The notes beneath the pieces are model-generated. The model worked only from the letters and a program-made list of their open reading frames with translations. It ran no database searches and had not been told where the DNA came from. Positions 17,302 to 26,293 of a DNA stretch of 64,000 nt are shown piece by piece (positions within the stretch are counted from its first letter, which is position 1; the number at the start of each line of letters is the position of its first letter). The position numbers and the translations under genes were made by a program. Source of the DNA: Gracilimonas sp. (GTDB taxonomy: Bacteria > Bacteroidota > Rhodothermia > Balneolales > Balneolaceae); assembly GCF_040218225.1 (NCBI RefSeq), contig NZ_JAVJQO010000006.1, forward strand, positions 186,001 through 250,000, read 5' to 3'.

Positions 17302-18207
17302 ATGAATTCAGCCGAAGATAACATTCTCATCAAGAGATCTTTTACGGATGTTATTACCGATTACTATCAACTGACCAAGCCCGGCATTACTATGTCGGTA
17401 CTGGTTAGTATGCTGGTTGGTTTTATCCTTGGCAGTGGGGCTAACATCAATTTTGTGACGCTCATTCACGCTTTGATAGGAACTTATCTGATAGCTGCAG
17501 GTACCGGTGCTCATAATCAGTTTATCGAGCGAGTTTCGGACGGTTTGATGAAGCGAACTTCCAAACGCCCTCTCCCCGACCACCGAATCGATTCCAAAAG
17601 TGGAATGATATTTTCCTTGAGCCTGATTTTCTCCGGCTTATTATATCTAATCCTTCTGGTTAACCCTGTTGCGGGAACCGTATCCTTTTTCACAGCCTTG
17701 ATTTATCTGGGTGTTTACACTCCAATGAAAAAAGTTTCACCCATAAATATCGCTATTGGAGCCATACCAGGAGCATTACCTCCTGTAGGCGGATGGGCTG
17801 CAGCAACTGGTAACATTGCTGAACCTGGGATGTGGCTGCTATTTGGAATTATGTTTTTCTGGCAGGTTCCTCACGTACTGTCAATTGCCTGGTTGTGTAA
17901 AGATGATTACTCTAGTGCAGGATTAAAGATGCTTCCACGTAAAGATGAGAAAGGTTACAAAATCATATTCTGGTCACTTATTTGCACACTATCTATATTT
18001 CCAGTGACCTTTGCCCTTTACCAGCTGGATATCGCCGGTATGCTCTTTTTGATTTTAGGATTACTCTTTGCAGCTGGCTTCCTCTTCTACACTATTAAAT
18101 TTGGTATGAACCGAACCAAGGAAAATGCCAAAAAAATGATGTTTGCTTCCATCGCCTACCTCCCACTTGTTTGGATAGCCGTATTTGTGGATCGCTTTTT
18201 TGTATAA
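17302..18207 (+). CDS. ctaB: protoheme IX farnesyltransferase (heme O synthase)
   Basis: Adds a farnesyl group to protoheme to form heme O, the substrate of CtaA. With ATG at 17302 the protein has 301 residues. An in-frame TTG at 17260 would add 14 residues of doubtful value. UbiA-family motifs are present: the first prenyl-diphosphate site is in GTGAHNQFIERVSDGLMKRT, followed by SKRPLP, and the second in FFWQVPHVLSIAWLCKDDY. About nine membrane helices. CtaB and CtaA diverge from an 81-base gap, so both promoters probably lie there. Confidence 0.94.
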   Translation: MNSAEDNILIKRSFTDVITDYYQLTKPGITMSVLVSMLVGFILGSGANINFVTLIHALIGTYLIAAGTGAHNQFIERVSDGLMKRTSKRPLPDHRIDSKSGMIFSLSLIFSGLLYLILLVNPVAGTVSFFTALIYLGVYTPMKKVSPINIAIGAIPGALPPVGGWAAATGNIAEPGMWLLFGIMFFWQVPHVLSIAWLCKDDYSSAGLKMLPRKDEKGYKIIFWSLICTLSIFPVTFALYQLDIAGMLFLILGLLFAAGFLFYTIKFGMNRTKENAKKMMFASIAYLPLVWIAVFVDRFFV

Positions 18208-18224
18208 AGCCGAAATAAGATTCT

Positions 18225-19187
18225 TTAGGAAATCTTTATAACCACATTTCCTGTTTTCTCGCCGGTCTCTACATAGTGATATGCTTCTTTGATTTCATCA
18301 ATAGCATAAGTCCGGTCAAGCACCGCTTGGTATTTTCCTTCTTCCATCAATTTTTTAATAAACCTGATGGTTGCACTAATATCTGAGGGAACGGGAAATT
18401 TTACTTTTTTCCCATCTGATCCTGAGGTAATAAGTGCCAAAAATGGATTCTGAATGTATGGCCCCAATTCAGATGAGATATAGATTCCTGAGGGCTTTAG
18501 CAGTGATTTACACTTCGAAAAGGTACTTTTACCCACGGCATCAAACACATAGTCAAACTCATCCGAAAGCCGTGTAAAGTCCTCTTTGGTATAGTCAACT
18601 ACCGCATCCGCGCCAATAGATTTGAGTAAATCTAAATTCTTTGTATTGCCAACGGCTGTCACGGATGTCCCGAAATATTTCAAAAGCTGTACCATTGCAG
18701 AGCCAATAGCTCCGGTAGCACCATTTACCAAAATGTTATCTCCTCGCCTAAGCTCTACCTTATTGATAAAGTTATAAGCATAATGAGCACCCTCGAGTGA
18801 GGCGGCTGCATGCTCAAAGGAAACGCTCTCAGGTATCCTGGAAAACAATCCATCTTCATTGATGATCAAGAATTCCGCCTTTGATGCTAATCCGGAATCA
18901 TTAAAACCAAATACTTTGTCGCCAACCTTATAGCTGTTTACTTCGGCGCCAATGGCTTCAACTTCTCCTGAAAAATCCGTGCCCGGAATCTTAATTTTGG
19001 GAGAGTTCAATCCATGAAAAAAACGCATAATAAAAGGCTTGGCCCTAAGAATCGCGCAATCCGTTCGGTTTACTGTAGATGCATGAACTTTCACTAATAC
19101 CTGGTTTGGCGACGGAACAGGCTTTTCAATTTCCTGCAACTTCAGGACTTCCGGTCCGCCATATTTTTCATGCAGAATTGCTTTCAT
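18225..19187 (-). CDS. NAD(P)-dependent zinc-free alcohol dehydrogenase/quinone oxidoreductase
   Basis: An MDR-superfamily oxidoreductase of 320 residues. The GroES-like half has VLVKVHASTVNRTDCAILR and IPGTDFSGEVEAIG. The Rossmann half has NGATGAIGSAMVQLLKYFG (nucleotide binding) and GADAVVDYTKEDF. The catalytic- and structural-zinc cysteines of true alcohol dehydrogenases are absent, so NADPH-dependent reduction of quinones or enones is more likely. It converges with ctaB (17 bases between stops). It is the last of three genes on the minus strand after two hydrolases, with no evident pathway link. Confidence 0.88.
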   Translation of the reverse strand: MKAILHEKYGGPEVLKLQEIEKPVPSPNQVLVKVHASTVNRTDCAILRAKPFIMRFFHGLNSPKIKIPGTDFSGEVEAIGAEVNSYKVGDKVFGFNDSGLASKAEFLIINEDGLFSRIPESVSFEHAAASLEGAHYAYNFINKVELRRGDNILVNGATGAIGSAMVQLLKYFGTSVTAVGNTKNLDLLKSIGADAVVDYTKEDFTRLSDEFDYVFDAVGKSTFSKCKSLLKPSGIYISSELGPYIQNPFLALITSGSDGKKVKFPVPSDISATIRFIKKLMEEGKYQAVLDRTYAIDEIKEAYHYVETGEKTGNVVIKIS

Positions 19188-19216
19188 ATCACCTTTTCTG
19201 GATTTATCAGGATTGT

Positions 19217-20653
19217 TTAGTTCTTAGAATATAAAAATCGAAGCATATCTGGCACCCGCTTTGCCCAGGCTCGTTCGTTATGAGCTGCTCCTTCCTCAAT
19301 CACAAAATTAAGGTTTTCTTTAGACCAGCCTTTATTTAACAATGCTTTGTTCAGAGCCTTTGCACTTTCTACAGCTCCTTCTCCTTCTGCTGTTCCCATA
19401 TCCAGCCAGATGTGCTGATTAGTTGCACCAGGCAGTTCGTTAACCTTACTGATAATCATCTGGCCATCCCACCAAACTGAAGGAGAAACCACCAGTAAAT
19501 TACTGAATGTGTCCTGATACTCAAGTCCGAGATATAGCGTAATCAATCCACCAAGAGATGAACCTCCAAGCGAGGTAAATTCTCTTTCCGGCCTGGTTCG
19601 AAAATTCTGATCGATGAACGGCTTCACTTTCTTTATAATAAATCCACCATACAAATCACCATCCCCACCCATTGTTGGCTTACTTGCAACAACCTGGTTT
19701 ACCTCCGTCTCTTTCACATCAAAAGTAAACGTGATCCCCGCTTGAGCAAGGAAAAATGCATGTTCAGATTCAGGAATTAGCGGCTGCCAAAATTGTCCAC
19801 CCGGAATCATAGTCAAAAGAGTATCGTGTTTTGTTTTAAACCGAATCGTATCACCCTCTGTACTGATATAATTACCAGCAAATGCCTCAGGAAATGTGGT
19901 TCTTTCCTGACTTGATATGCGGTTTAGCTCGTATCTCCACACCTGTTCGGTTGGGGTATATTCATCAAAACGGTTTTGAGTATTTCCAATTCCCACAATA
20001 ATAACCGGCTCAATCTCACCGGCTCGAATCAGCTCCTCCGCTGCCTCGTCCACTCTCCACTCCTGCCCGATCTCTGATGCATCAAATAATGCCTGCCCGT
20101 CATGCATATATAAAACCGGGTAACGCTGATTACTTTCTTTATAACCCGGTGGCAGATAGACATATAAATCTCTTGGCACGAGATTGTCACTTTGGAAATC
20201 CCTGAAAATTTCAACCTGACCGGTAATAGTAGTCGGGGCCTGTGGTGGTTCATCCGCCCACTTTAGCGTTACTTTATTTTTTACTCCTTGATAGATCATT
20301 GCTTCATGATTCCGCCCTTTCTGCCAACCATCATCAGGATTATTCACTCCATCTACTTTTATCTTGAAGGAAACCAGTAAGCTATCTGAGTGTAGATTAA
20401 AAGGTACGGCAACTTCATAAATCCCATCTTTGTCAGGATCTGATGCTTCAAAAGTATTTCCCCAGTTCAATGGAGACTGGTCACCCCGAATACCCACTAT
20501 TTCTGTTCCGTGTTTTAGCCAGCCTTCAGAAATCGGCTCCGTCATATCCAGTGAGAAATAAACGGTGTCAACTGACTGGGCTGAGATATTGTGAGGAAAA
20601 AACAGATGGAAAAAGATCACCCCAAAAAGACCGTAACTGAGTAACTGACGCAT
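19217..20653 (-). CDS. exported esterase, enterochelin-esterase (Fes)-like alpha/beta hydrolase
   Basis: A secreted hydrolase of 478 residues. Signal peptide MRQLLSYGLFGVIFFHLFFP ends at NISAQ. Residues about 25-125 form a CBM48/starch-binding-like beta domain (GTEIVGIRGDQSPLNWGNT, VSFKIKVDGVNNPDDGW). The catalytic domain starts with DLYVYLPPGYKESNQRYPVL. It has YMHDGQALFD and the nucleophile elbow GGSSLGGLITLYLG. The His is expected in GAAHNERAWAKRVP. Such proteins hydrolyse siderophore, polysaccharide-acyl or other esters; the true substrate is unknown. It is transcribed ahead of the oxidoreductase. Confidence 0.88.
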   Translation of the reverse strand: MRQLLSYGLFGVIFFHLFFPHNISAQSVDTVYFSLDMTEPISEGWLKHGTEIVGIRGDQSPLNWGNTFEASDPDKDGIYEVAVPFNLHSDSLLVSFKIKVDGVNNPDDGWQKGRNHEAMIYQGVKNKVTLKWADEPPQAPTTITGQVEIFRDFQSDNLVPRDLYVYLPPGYKESNQRYPVLYMHDGQALFDASEIGQEWRVDEAAEELIRAGEIEPVIIVGIGNTQNRFDEYTPTEQVWRYELNRISSQERTTFPEAFAGNYISTEGDTIRFKTKHDTLLTMIPGGQFWQPLIPESEHAFFLAQAGITFTFDVKETEVNQVVASKPTMGGDGDLYGGFIIKKVKPFIDQNFRTRPEREFTSLGGSSLGGLITLYLGLEYQDTFSNLLVVSPSVWWDGQMIISKVNELPGATNQHIWLDMGTAEGEGAVESAKALNKALLNKGWSKENLNFVIEEGAAHNERAWAKRVPDMLRFLYSKN

Positions 20654-20717
20654 AGATATTTTTATGAAATAAGGTTGGTTAATAAGCCGCAGAATATACG
20701 CCTTATACCTATTTGAG

Positions 20718-21671
20718 TTACTTATTTTTTAAGGTTACTTCCAAAAAACTGGTCACATGTTCCATCGTAGTCTCAAACCAGGGATGAAATAGCCAGAAAG
20801 AATGAGGAGCCTGTTCCAGCAGATGGGTCTCATTATAAATGCCATGCTTATTTAGGGCTACCGTCATTTCTTCTCTTCCAGCCAAAAACCGAGGGTAGGC
20901 ACTTCCAATAAATAATGTAGGTGGTGAATCTTTGTTAACATGAGAAAGAGCTGAAGCTTCGATCCAGGTTTCCTGGGCTTCCTGTTGATCCCCTCCCAGC
21001 CACAACGAAGCAACTCTTCCCTCCTCCGACACCGGATGAATAAACGCCAGCACGCCATCTATATCAATCAACGCCTGTATAGTTGTAGAAGCTTTAGAAG
21101 TATCGGCCGGATCTTCAAACTTTGATTTATTCTGAGTGTTTGCAACCAAAGCGGCAATCTGACCGCCAGCCGAAGTACCCATAATCGCAATTTTATCCCG
21201 ATTGATCTGATACTTTTCCGAATGATCCCGCATCCATTTCAGCGCTGACTTTACATCATAAATAGCCGCCGGATATTGGGCTTCCGGACTTAACCTGTAT
21301 TCTACAGCAACGGCCACATAGCCTTCTGAAGCTAATCGCATTGAGATCTGCTTCATCATAGATTTGTTACCGGAAATCCATCCTCCACCGTGAACAATTA
21401 GTACTCCGGGCTTGATTTCTGAATTCTGTCTTGGTGAGTAAAGGTCAAGCTGAAGGTTGCGCTGACCCGTATTCTTAAAAACTATATCCTTTTGAATAGT
21501 GACCTCATTCTCCAGTTTTTGATCTACCAGTTCAATATCAGGATAGTTTTTTACGTATTTCTGATAGGCACTTTGTAGGGTGTAAGAAGTGTCGCGGGGA
21601 AAGTCCTGGGCAATTAAATCAGAACAACTGATTAAACACAATACTAAAATGGAAAAAATATAACTCTTCAA
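20718..21671 (-). CDS. lipoprotein alpha/beta hydrolase (carboxylesterase/HSL-like)
   Basis: I favour a TTG start at 21671, giving a lipoprotein signal KSYIFSILVLCLISCSD with lipobox LISC and 317 residues. The open frame extends upstream to 21764, into the end of the RDD gene. That part encodes no signal-like sequence. Oxyanion motif VHGGGWISGN, nucleophile elbow GTSAGGQIAAL and a late His in APHSFWLFHPW show a hormone-sensitive-lipase/BD-FAE type esterase. It is anchored in the envelope and probably hydrolyses small esters. Adjacent to the Fes-like esterase on the same strand. Confidence 0.85.
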   Translation of the reverse strand: MKSYIFSILVLCLISCSDLIAQDFPRDTSYTLQSAYQKYVKNYPDIELVDQKLENEVTIQKDIVFKNTGQRNLQLDLYSPRQNSEIKPGVLIVHGGGWISGNKSMMKQISMRLASEGYVAVAVEYRLSPEAQYPAAIYDVKSALKWMRDHSEKYQINRDKIAIMGTSAGGQIAALVANTQNKSKFEDPADTSKASTTIQALIDIDGVLAFIHPVSEEGRVASLWLGGDQQEAQETWIEASALSHVNKDSPPTLFIGSAYPRFLAGREEMTVALNKHGIYNETHLLEQAPHSFWLFHPWFETTMEHVTSFLEVTLKNK

Positions 21672-21741
21672 AACAGTCTGACTAAAAATTAATAATTCAC
21701 AAACTCCAAAAATCCGCACCAACAGTGTCATCCGTGTTCCA

Positions 21742-22488
21742 TTACCCTTTCCCATGAATAGCATTATAGTCTTTAATCACCGTTCGCAGGAAGTCGTCTC
21801 CGCTCATGCCATGATCTTCCACTCCTAAACGGTCTTCAATTTTTTTGCGGGTTTTTTGGAGCATAAGAAACCAGTTGTCATAATCGTAATGTGAGCGGGA
21901 ATCCAGTACTTCACGAATAATCCGAATATCTTTGTCATTCAGTTCGGCTACCTGCTTGAATTGAGGTTCATAAGCATCGGCTATTTTAGAATACAGGGTG
22001 TTATCAAGGTTCACTTTTTTGCGTTCTTTAATCACACAGGTTTTTCCAAGGATGTCTCCCACCCTTTGCCCTTTTCCATTCAGCAGAATAGTTACAAAAG
22101 CCAGTACTCCGCTGGTCATCGATATTTCGATAAGCCTGAACATCCATCGGATAATATATCCGCCAAGATTGGCCCGGGTCCCATCTATTTTAACCACCCG
22201 AATGCCAACAATCTTTTTACCCAGGCTATATCCATTCGAAATGACCTCAGAGACAAGGTGATAGAGCATCAAAGGCAACACCAGTATGATATAAAGCACC
22301 CATATTGAATCCTCAAAATTTCCCGCTGTGGACGGACCAATATCATTGGCATAGCCCCAGATCCAAATTACCACCAGGTAGTAAATCCCTATAAAAAAGG
22401 CATCCAGAAAGAAAGCAAGGATGCGCTCCCCCACTCCGGCAGGTTCGTAGCTAAGTTTAACATGTTGCGATGTTTCAATACCTACCAT
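21742..22488 (-). CDS. RDD-family membrane protein
   Basis: With ATG at 22488 the protein has 248 residues and begins MVGIETSQHVKLSYEPAGVG. The RDD hallmark is ERILAFFLDAFFIGIYYLVV (R, then D-D) and SLGKKIVGIRVVKIDG. Four membrane segments are visible, followed by a soluble C-terminal part of about 85 residues (ELNDKDIRIIREVLDSRSHYDYD...). RDD proteins are membrane proteins of poorly known role, some acting in ion transport. It is divergent from the SpoIIM-like gene (118 bases), which heads a membrane/AAA operon; this RDD-SpoIIM-MoxR-DUF58 neighbourhood recurs in many bacteria. Confidence 0.9.
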   Translation of the reverse strand: MVGIETSQHVKLSYEPAGVGERILAFFLDAFFIGIYYLVVIWIWGYANDIGPSTAGNFEDSIWVLYIILVLPLMLYHLVSEVISNGYSLGKKIVGIRVVKIDGTRANLGGYIIRWMFRLIEISMTSGVLAFVTILLNGKGQRVGDILGKTCVIKERKKVNLDNTLYSKIADAYEPQFKQVAELNDKDIRIIREVLDSRSHYDYDNWFLMLQKTRKKIEDRLGVEDHGMSGDDFLRTVIKDYNAIHGKG

Positions 22489-22606
22489 AAGTGCTGATTT
22501 ATTAGGATTTCTGTGGTTTCGGATTGGTTTTGATTTGTTATCTTCCTGCACACAAACGAGCGCCAAGTTAGGCTCATGTATGTTAAAACGAAAGTGAATT
22601 CGCTGA

Positions 22607-23560
22607 ATGAGAGAAGTTGCCTTTTTACGAAAAAATGCGGACAAGTGGAAGGAGTTTGAGCAGCTGCTGAAGGATAAATCGCAGGATGATCCCGATAAAC
22701 TAGCTGACCTGTACATTGAGCTGAATGCTGACTTAGCCTACGCCCAGGCGAATTATCCCGGCAGCAAAACCGAGGAATATTTGAATCAGCTTTCGGTGGC
22801 GGTTCACGATGAAATATATCGCTCGAAAAAAGAAGAGACGAATCGTATTGTTACTTTCTGGACTCGTGAGCTTCCCGAGCTTTTTGCTACTAAGCAGAAA
22901 GAACTGCTCTACAGCTTTATCGTTTTTAGTATAGCCATAGCAATCGGGGTTTTATCTTCTATAAATGACCCTTCATTTGTACGCTATATCATGGGCGATG
23001 CGTATGTAAACATGACCATCACCAATATTGACCGGGGTGATCCGCTGGCTGTATATAAAGAGGCCGAAGAAATGAATATGTTCTTCGCCATTACCATCAA
23101 TAATGTCCGGGTTTCTTTCTATGCTTTTGCAAGTGGGCTGTTAACCTCATTGGGGGTTGGCATGGTTCTGTTGAATAATGGAGTGATGGTGGGTGCATTC
23201 ATACACTTTTTTGCTAAATATGGATTAGTTACTGAAGCCCTTCGTGTGATTTTCATCCATGGTATTCTGGAGCTTTCAGCCATTGTGATTGCCGGAGCAG
23301 CAGGGTTTGTAGTAGGCAACGGTTTTTTATTCCCGGGTACTTTTTCAAGAAAAGAATCCTTCATCAAAGCCGGGAAAGAAGGGTTAAAGATGATTATTGG
23401 TTTGGTCCCCGTTTTTGTGGCTGCCGGTTTATTGGAATCGTTTGTAACCCGCTATACCGAAATGCCACTTTGGTTGAGCTTATTCATAATTTTAGGTTCA
23501 TTAGCCTTTATTCTATGGTATTTTGTATATCTGCCTAACACTTTAAAATCAAAAAAATGA
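22607..23560 (+). CDS. SpoIIM-family (DUF95) membrane protein
   Basis: The 317 residues begin with a cytosolic helical region MREVAFLRKNADKWKEFEQL to about 95. Five membrane helices follow, including LLYSFIVFSIAIAIGVLSSI, FASGLLTSLGVGMVLLNNGV and IHGILELSAIVIAGAAGFVV. IHGxxEL is the family signature. SpoIIM was named for engulfment in Bacillus, where it organises peptidoglycan hydrolases, but homologues are common in non-spore-formers with MoxR/DUF58 genes. This is the first gene of a six-gene plus-strand cluster; its stop overlaps the next start by 4 bases (ATGA). Confidence 0.9.
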   Translation: MREVAFLRKNADKWKEFEQLLKDKSQDDPDKLADLYIELNADLAYAQANYPGSKTEEYLNQLSVAVHDEIYRSKKEETNRIVTFWTRELPELFATKQKELLYSFIVFSIAIAIGVLSSINDPSFVRYIMGDAYVNMTITNIDRGDPLAVYKEAEEMNMFFAITINNVRVSFYAFASGLLTSLGVGMVLLNNGVMVGAFIHFFAKYGLVTEALRVIFIHGILELSAIVIAGAAGFVVGNGFLFPGTFSRKESFIKAGKEGLKMIIGLVPVFVAAGLLESFVTRYTEMPLWLSLFIILGSLAFILWYFVYLPNTLKSKK

Positions 23561-24381
23561 GCGAATTCAAACTTCAAAAATATCGTGATCTCGGGGGTAT
23601 TTTAACCGATTCATTTGCTTACATCAGGGTACATTACAAAAGCCTTGGCAAAGCTCTGGGACTTCTGGTTTTGCCTTTCTATATCATTTCCGGGCTGCTA
23701 GTTGGCAGCGGATATTCCAGCTTTTTCACTGCCATAATGGATAACCCGGATGCTTCTGCTGATGCTCTCTTTAGTGGGGACTTCCTGATTGGAATGCTGC
23801 TCCTGGCCTTTTCATCCGGGGCCTTATTAACGGTTTCTTTGACCCATATTAAGCTTGCACAGGATACCAACGATGTTCGTTTTGAACAGATTTTCAATAA
23901 TTTCGGGCGCAATTTCTTTACGCTGCTGGGGCTATATATCCTGATTATCATCATTGTATTCTTCGGGTTTATGTTTTTCATCATCCCCGGTATTTATTTT
24001 GGAATCAAACTTTTTGTGGCTCCGGCCATTGCTGTAATCGAACAACGAAATCCCTTTGACTCCATCAGCCGGTCCTGGGATTTAGTACAAGGTCATTGGT
24101 GGTTTACTTTCGCCACTTACCTGGTAATGAACATTATCACTTCCTTCATGTCGTATGTGTTGATTATTCCCATGTCCATAATATTTGGCTTCCTTGCCGC
24201 TTCAGGCGCTGAAAACTCAGCAATGATTGGTACCGGAATGGGACTTTTTTACGGACTGCTTATCGTAGTGGCTTCTTTGTTTTCCGTCCTGATGCTGATT
24301 GCTATGGCCTTGCAGTACTTCAACCTAATCGAACGGAAAGAAGGCAGAGGCCTGCGCGAGCAAATTGAGGAGCTGGGTTGA
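23557..24381 (+). CDS. polytopic membrane protein (GPDPase membrane-domain type)
   Basis: The 274 residues contain about six membrane helices, beginning LGLLVLPFYIISGLLVG. The sequence resembles the glycerophosphodiester phosphodiesterase membrane-domain/DUF975-like fold: a helix hairpin IFNNFGRNFFTLLGLYILII, then GIYFGIKLFVAPAIAVIEQ and PFDSISRSWDLVQGHWW. The last motif (SxxL/WxLVxGxWW) is typical. No enzymatic domain is attached. It overlaps the gene before (ATGA) and the gene after (TTGA), so translation is coupled. A membrane-platform role in the cluster is inferred. Confidence 0.85.
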   Translation: MSEFKLQKYRDLGGILTDSFAYIRVHYKSLGKALGLLVLPFYIISGLLVGSGYSSFFTAIMDNPDASADALFSGDFLIGMLLLAFSSGALLTVSLTHIKLAQDTNDVRFEQIFNNFGRNFFTLLGLYILIIIIVFFGFMFFIIPGIYFGIKLFVAPAIAVIEQRNPFDSISRSWDLVQGHWWFTFATYLVMNIITSFMSYVLIIPMSIIFGFLAASGAENSAMIGTGMGLFYGLLIVVASLFSVLMLIAMALQYFNLIERKEGRGLREQIEELG

Positions 24382-25091
24382 TATACAGATTGCTGTTCAT
24401 ACTTTGTTTTTTACTTCCTGCAAATGTATTCGCTCAGGATTCATCCGCAATTCAGTTCCGGCCTGATAGCAGTGAGGTTAACATCAGAACCATCGATACT
24501 TCAACTCTCGATAGCCTGACCCGCGAAGATGTTTTTGCTTATAACGAACAAGCCAAAAACCCTGAAACTTTATGGAGCCGTATACAGCAGTGGATTTTTC
24601 AGATTTTGGCGTGGATTTTCAGCAGCCCATGGGCTTCAATTACCATTCGGATTATATTCTTTACAATTTTCGGAGCCCTTCTATTTGCCCTGATAAATCA
24701 GATGATGGGAGGAAATCTGACCTCTTCATTCTCAAAGAAAAAAGCCGGTCAGGCACTCTCTCTGAATATCGGTGAGTCCGAATTATCTAAAACCGATTAT
24801 GATGAAATGCTGCAGGCGGCACTCTCAGAAACCCGCTATCGTGATGCCGTCCGTATTCTGTACCTGAAGTCATTACAGCAGCTCAATGAACATGAACTCA
24901 TCACCTGGAAACCCGACAAAACCAATCACGATTACCTGCGGGAACTAGGAAGCCACCCCTCTCGCAGTTTCTTCAATAAACTCACGACCTATTATGAGTA
25001 TGTGGAATACGGAGATTTTAAGATCGATAAGACCGGCTTTGAAACGGTTCAGAATGTATATCATCAATTTAAAGATCAGGCCGGATCATAG
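24378..25091 (+). CDS. DUF4129-type membrane protein
   Basis: The start is TTG at 24378, overlapping the previous stop, and gives a signal peptide MIYRLLFILCFLLPANVFAQ. A periplasmic stretch follows, then a membrane helix ASITIRIIFFTIFGALLFAL near residue 75-95. The C-terminal cytosolic domain (about 125-237) has the DUF4129 pattern: YRDAVRILYLKSLQQLNEHE, WKPDKTNHDYLREL and LTTYYEYVEYGDFKID. In actinobacteria and Bacteroidota DUF4129 is encoded with MoxR and DUF58 genes and is related to transglutaminase-linked proteins. 237 residues. Function unknown. Confidence 0.85.
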   Translation: MIYRLLFILCFLLPANVFAQDSSAIQFRPDSSEVNIRTIDTSTLDSLTREDVFAYNEQAKNPETLWSRIQQWIFQILAWIFSSPWASITIRIIFFTIFGALLFALINQMMGGNLTSSFSKKKAGQALSLNIGESELSKTDYDEMLQAALSETRYRDAVRILYLKSLQQLNEHELITWKPDKTNHDYLRELGSHPSRSFFNKLTTYYEYVEYGDFKIDKTGFETVQNVYHQFKDQAGS

Positions 25092-26293
25092 TGTTTAAAA
25101 AAGAACGTACATACTATTTCATCCTTGGCGGACTGATCTTTATTTATGTCCTTGCCCAGATCTTAAGACCAAGACCTTTGGACTGGACCGAAAGCTTTTC
25201 TTCCGAAGATAAAATTCCCTATGGAGGGTACCTTATTCAGAATCTGCTTCCTGCCGCATTCCCTGATGATCAGATAACTATTAACAGATCTCCAATTTTT
25301 GAATACGCTGACACTACCAATCCCCGGAAAAACTGGATTTTCATCAACAAAAGTTTTGGTATCGATCGCTGGGAAACCGACATTTTACTTTCGCTGGTTG
25401 AACAGGGAGCGAGCGTTTTTATTGCTGCACGTACCTTTGAGCAAGCACTTCAGGACAGCCTTGAAATCGGTACGTACTTGAACAATCCCTTTTTAACCAG
25501 TGGCTCTATTCTGGATGAAGACACCGCTCACGTTAACTTTACCAACCCTCAACTGAAAACAGAATCCGGTTTCCCTTACTATCAAAGTACAACCGAAACC
25601 TATTTTTCCAGTTTCGATTCCACTTTTCAGGTTACTTCTCTTGGGGTAAATGACGAAGGGAATCCTAATTTCATCAGAATTCAGTTTGGTGAGGGTGAGC
25701 TGTTTCTTCACTCCAATCCCACCCTTTTTACCAACTACTTTGTGCGGGAAGAATCCGGAGCAGATTATGCACTAAAAGCACTTTCCTATTTGCCGGAACG
25801 GGAAACCATTTGGGATGAATATTATAAAGATGTGCGCCTCGCTGGAGGAAGTGTTGTTCGATATGTAGTATCTGAAGAACATCTCAGTTGGACCTGGTTC
25901 ATCAGTCTAAGCGGGGTTTTGTTATTTATGATATTCAGAGCCAAACGGAAGCAGCAAATTATTCCTAACATTGAAGCCCCAAAAAACTCCAGTATTGAAT
26001 TTGCCCGAACCATAGGAAGCCTGTATCTCGAGAAAGGTGATCACAAGCTAATTGCTGATAAGAAAATCCGGTTCTTCTTTGATTATATTCGATCCAATCT
26101 TGGACTGGATACTTCTGAAATTGATCGTGAAAGAAAACATGATATAGCCCTCCGGTCTGGGATTGAAGAGACTGAAATACAAGCACTTTTTGATTTGATT
26201 GATAAAATTTCAAGTCAGGATAACATCAACCAAAAAGAATTAAAATTGTTAACCGAACGAATTGACGAATTCTATAACCTGAGTCAACGATGA
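25091..26293 (+). CDS. DUF4350-type membrane-anchored protein
   Basis: GTG at 25091 shares one base with the preceding stop. The 400 residues begin FKKERTYYFILGGLIFIYVL, an N-terminal membrane anchor. A GATase-like/DUF4350 domain follows: PYGGYLIQNLLP, NWIFINKSFGIDRWETDILL and LVEQGASVFIAARTFEQAL. A second membrane helix is LSWTWFISLSGVLLFMIF near residue 270. A cytosolic helical tail (KNSSIEFARTIGSLYLEKGD) resembles regions that bind partner AAA ATPases, which is speculation. It overlaps moxR by 4 bases. Confidence 0.82.
   Translation: MFKKERTYYFILGGLIFIYVLAQILRPRPLDWTESFSSEDKIPYGGYLIQNLLPAAFPDDQITINRSPIFEYADTTNPRKNWIFINKSFGIDRWETDILLSLVEQGASVFIAARTFEQALQDSLEIGTYLNNPFLTSGSILDEDTAHVNFTNPQLKTESGFPYYQSTTETYFSSFDSTFQVTSLGVNDEGNPNFIRIQFGEGELFLHSNPTLFTNYFVREESGADYALKALSYLPERETIWDEYYKDVRLAGGSVVRYVVSEEHLSWTWFISLSGVLLFMIFRAKRKQQIIPNIEAPKNSSIEFARTIGSLYLEKGDHKLIADKKIRFFFDYIRSNLGLDTSEIDRERKHDIALRSGIEETEIQALFDLIDKISSQDNINQKELKLLTERIDEFYNLSQR

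Noticed and set aside
22607-23560. Evidence of sporulation from the SpoIIM-like gene
   Set aside because: SpoIIM-family proteins occur widely next to MoxR/DUF58 in non-spore-formers, and no other sporulation gene is present.
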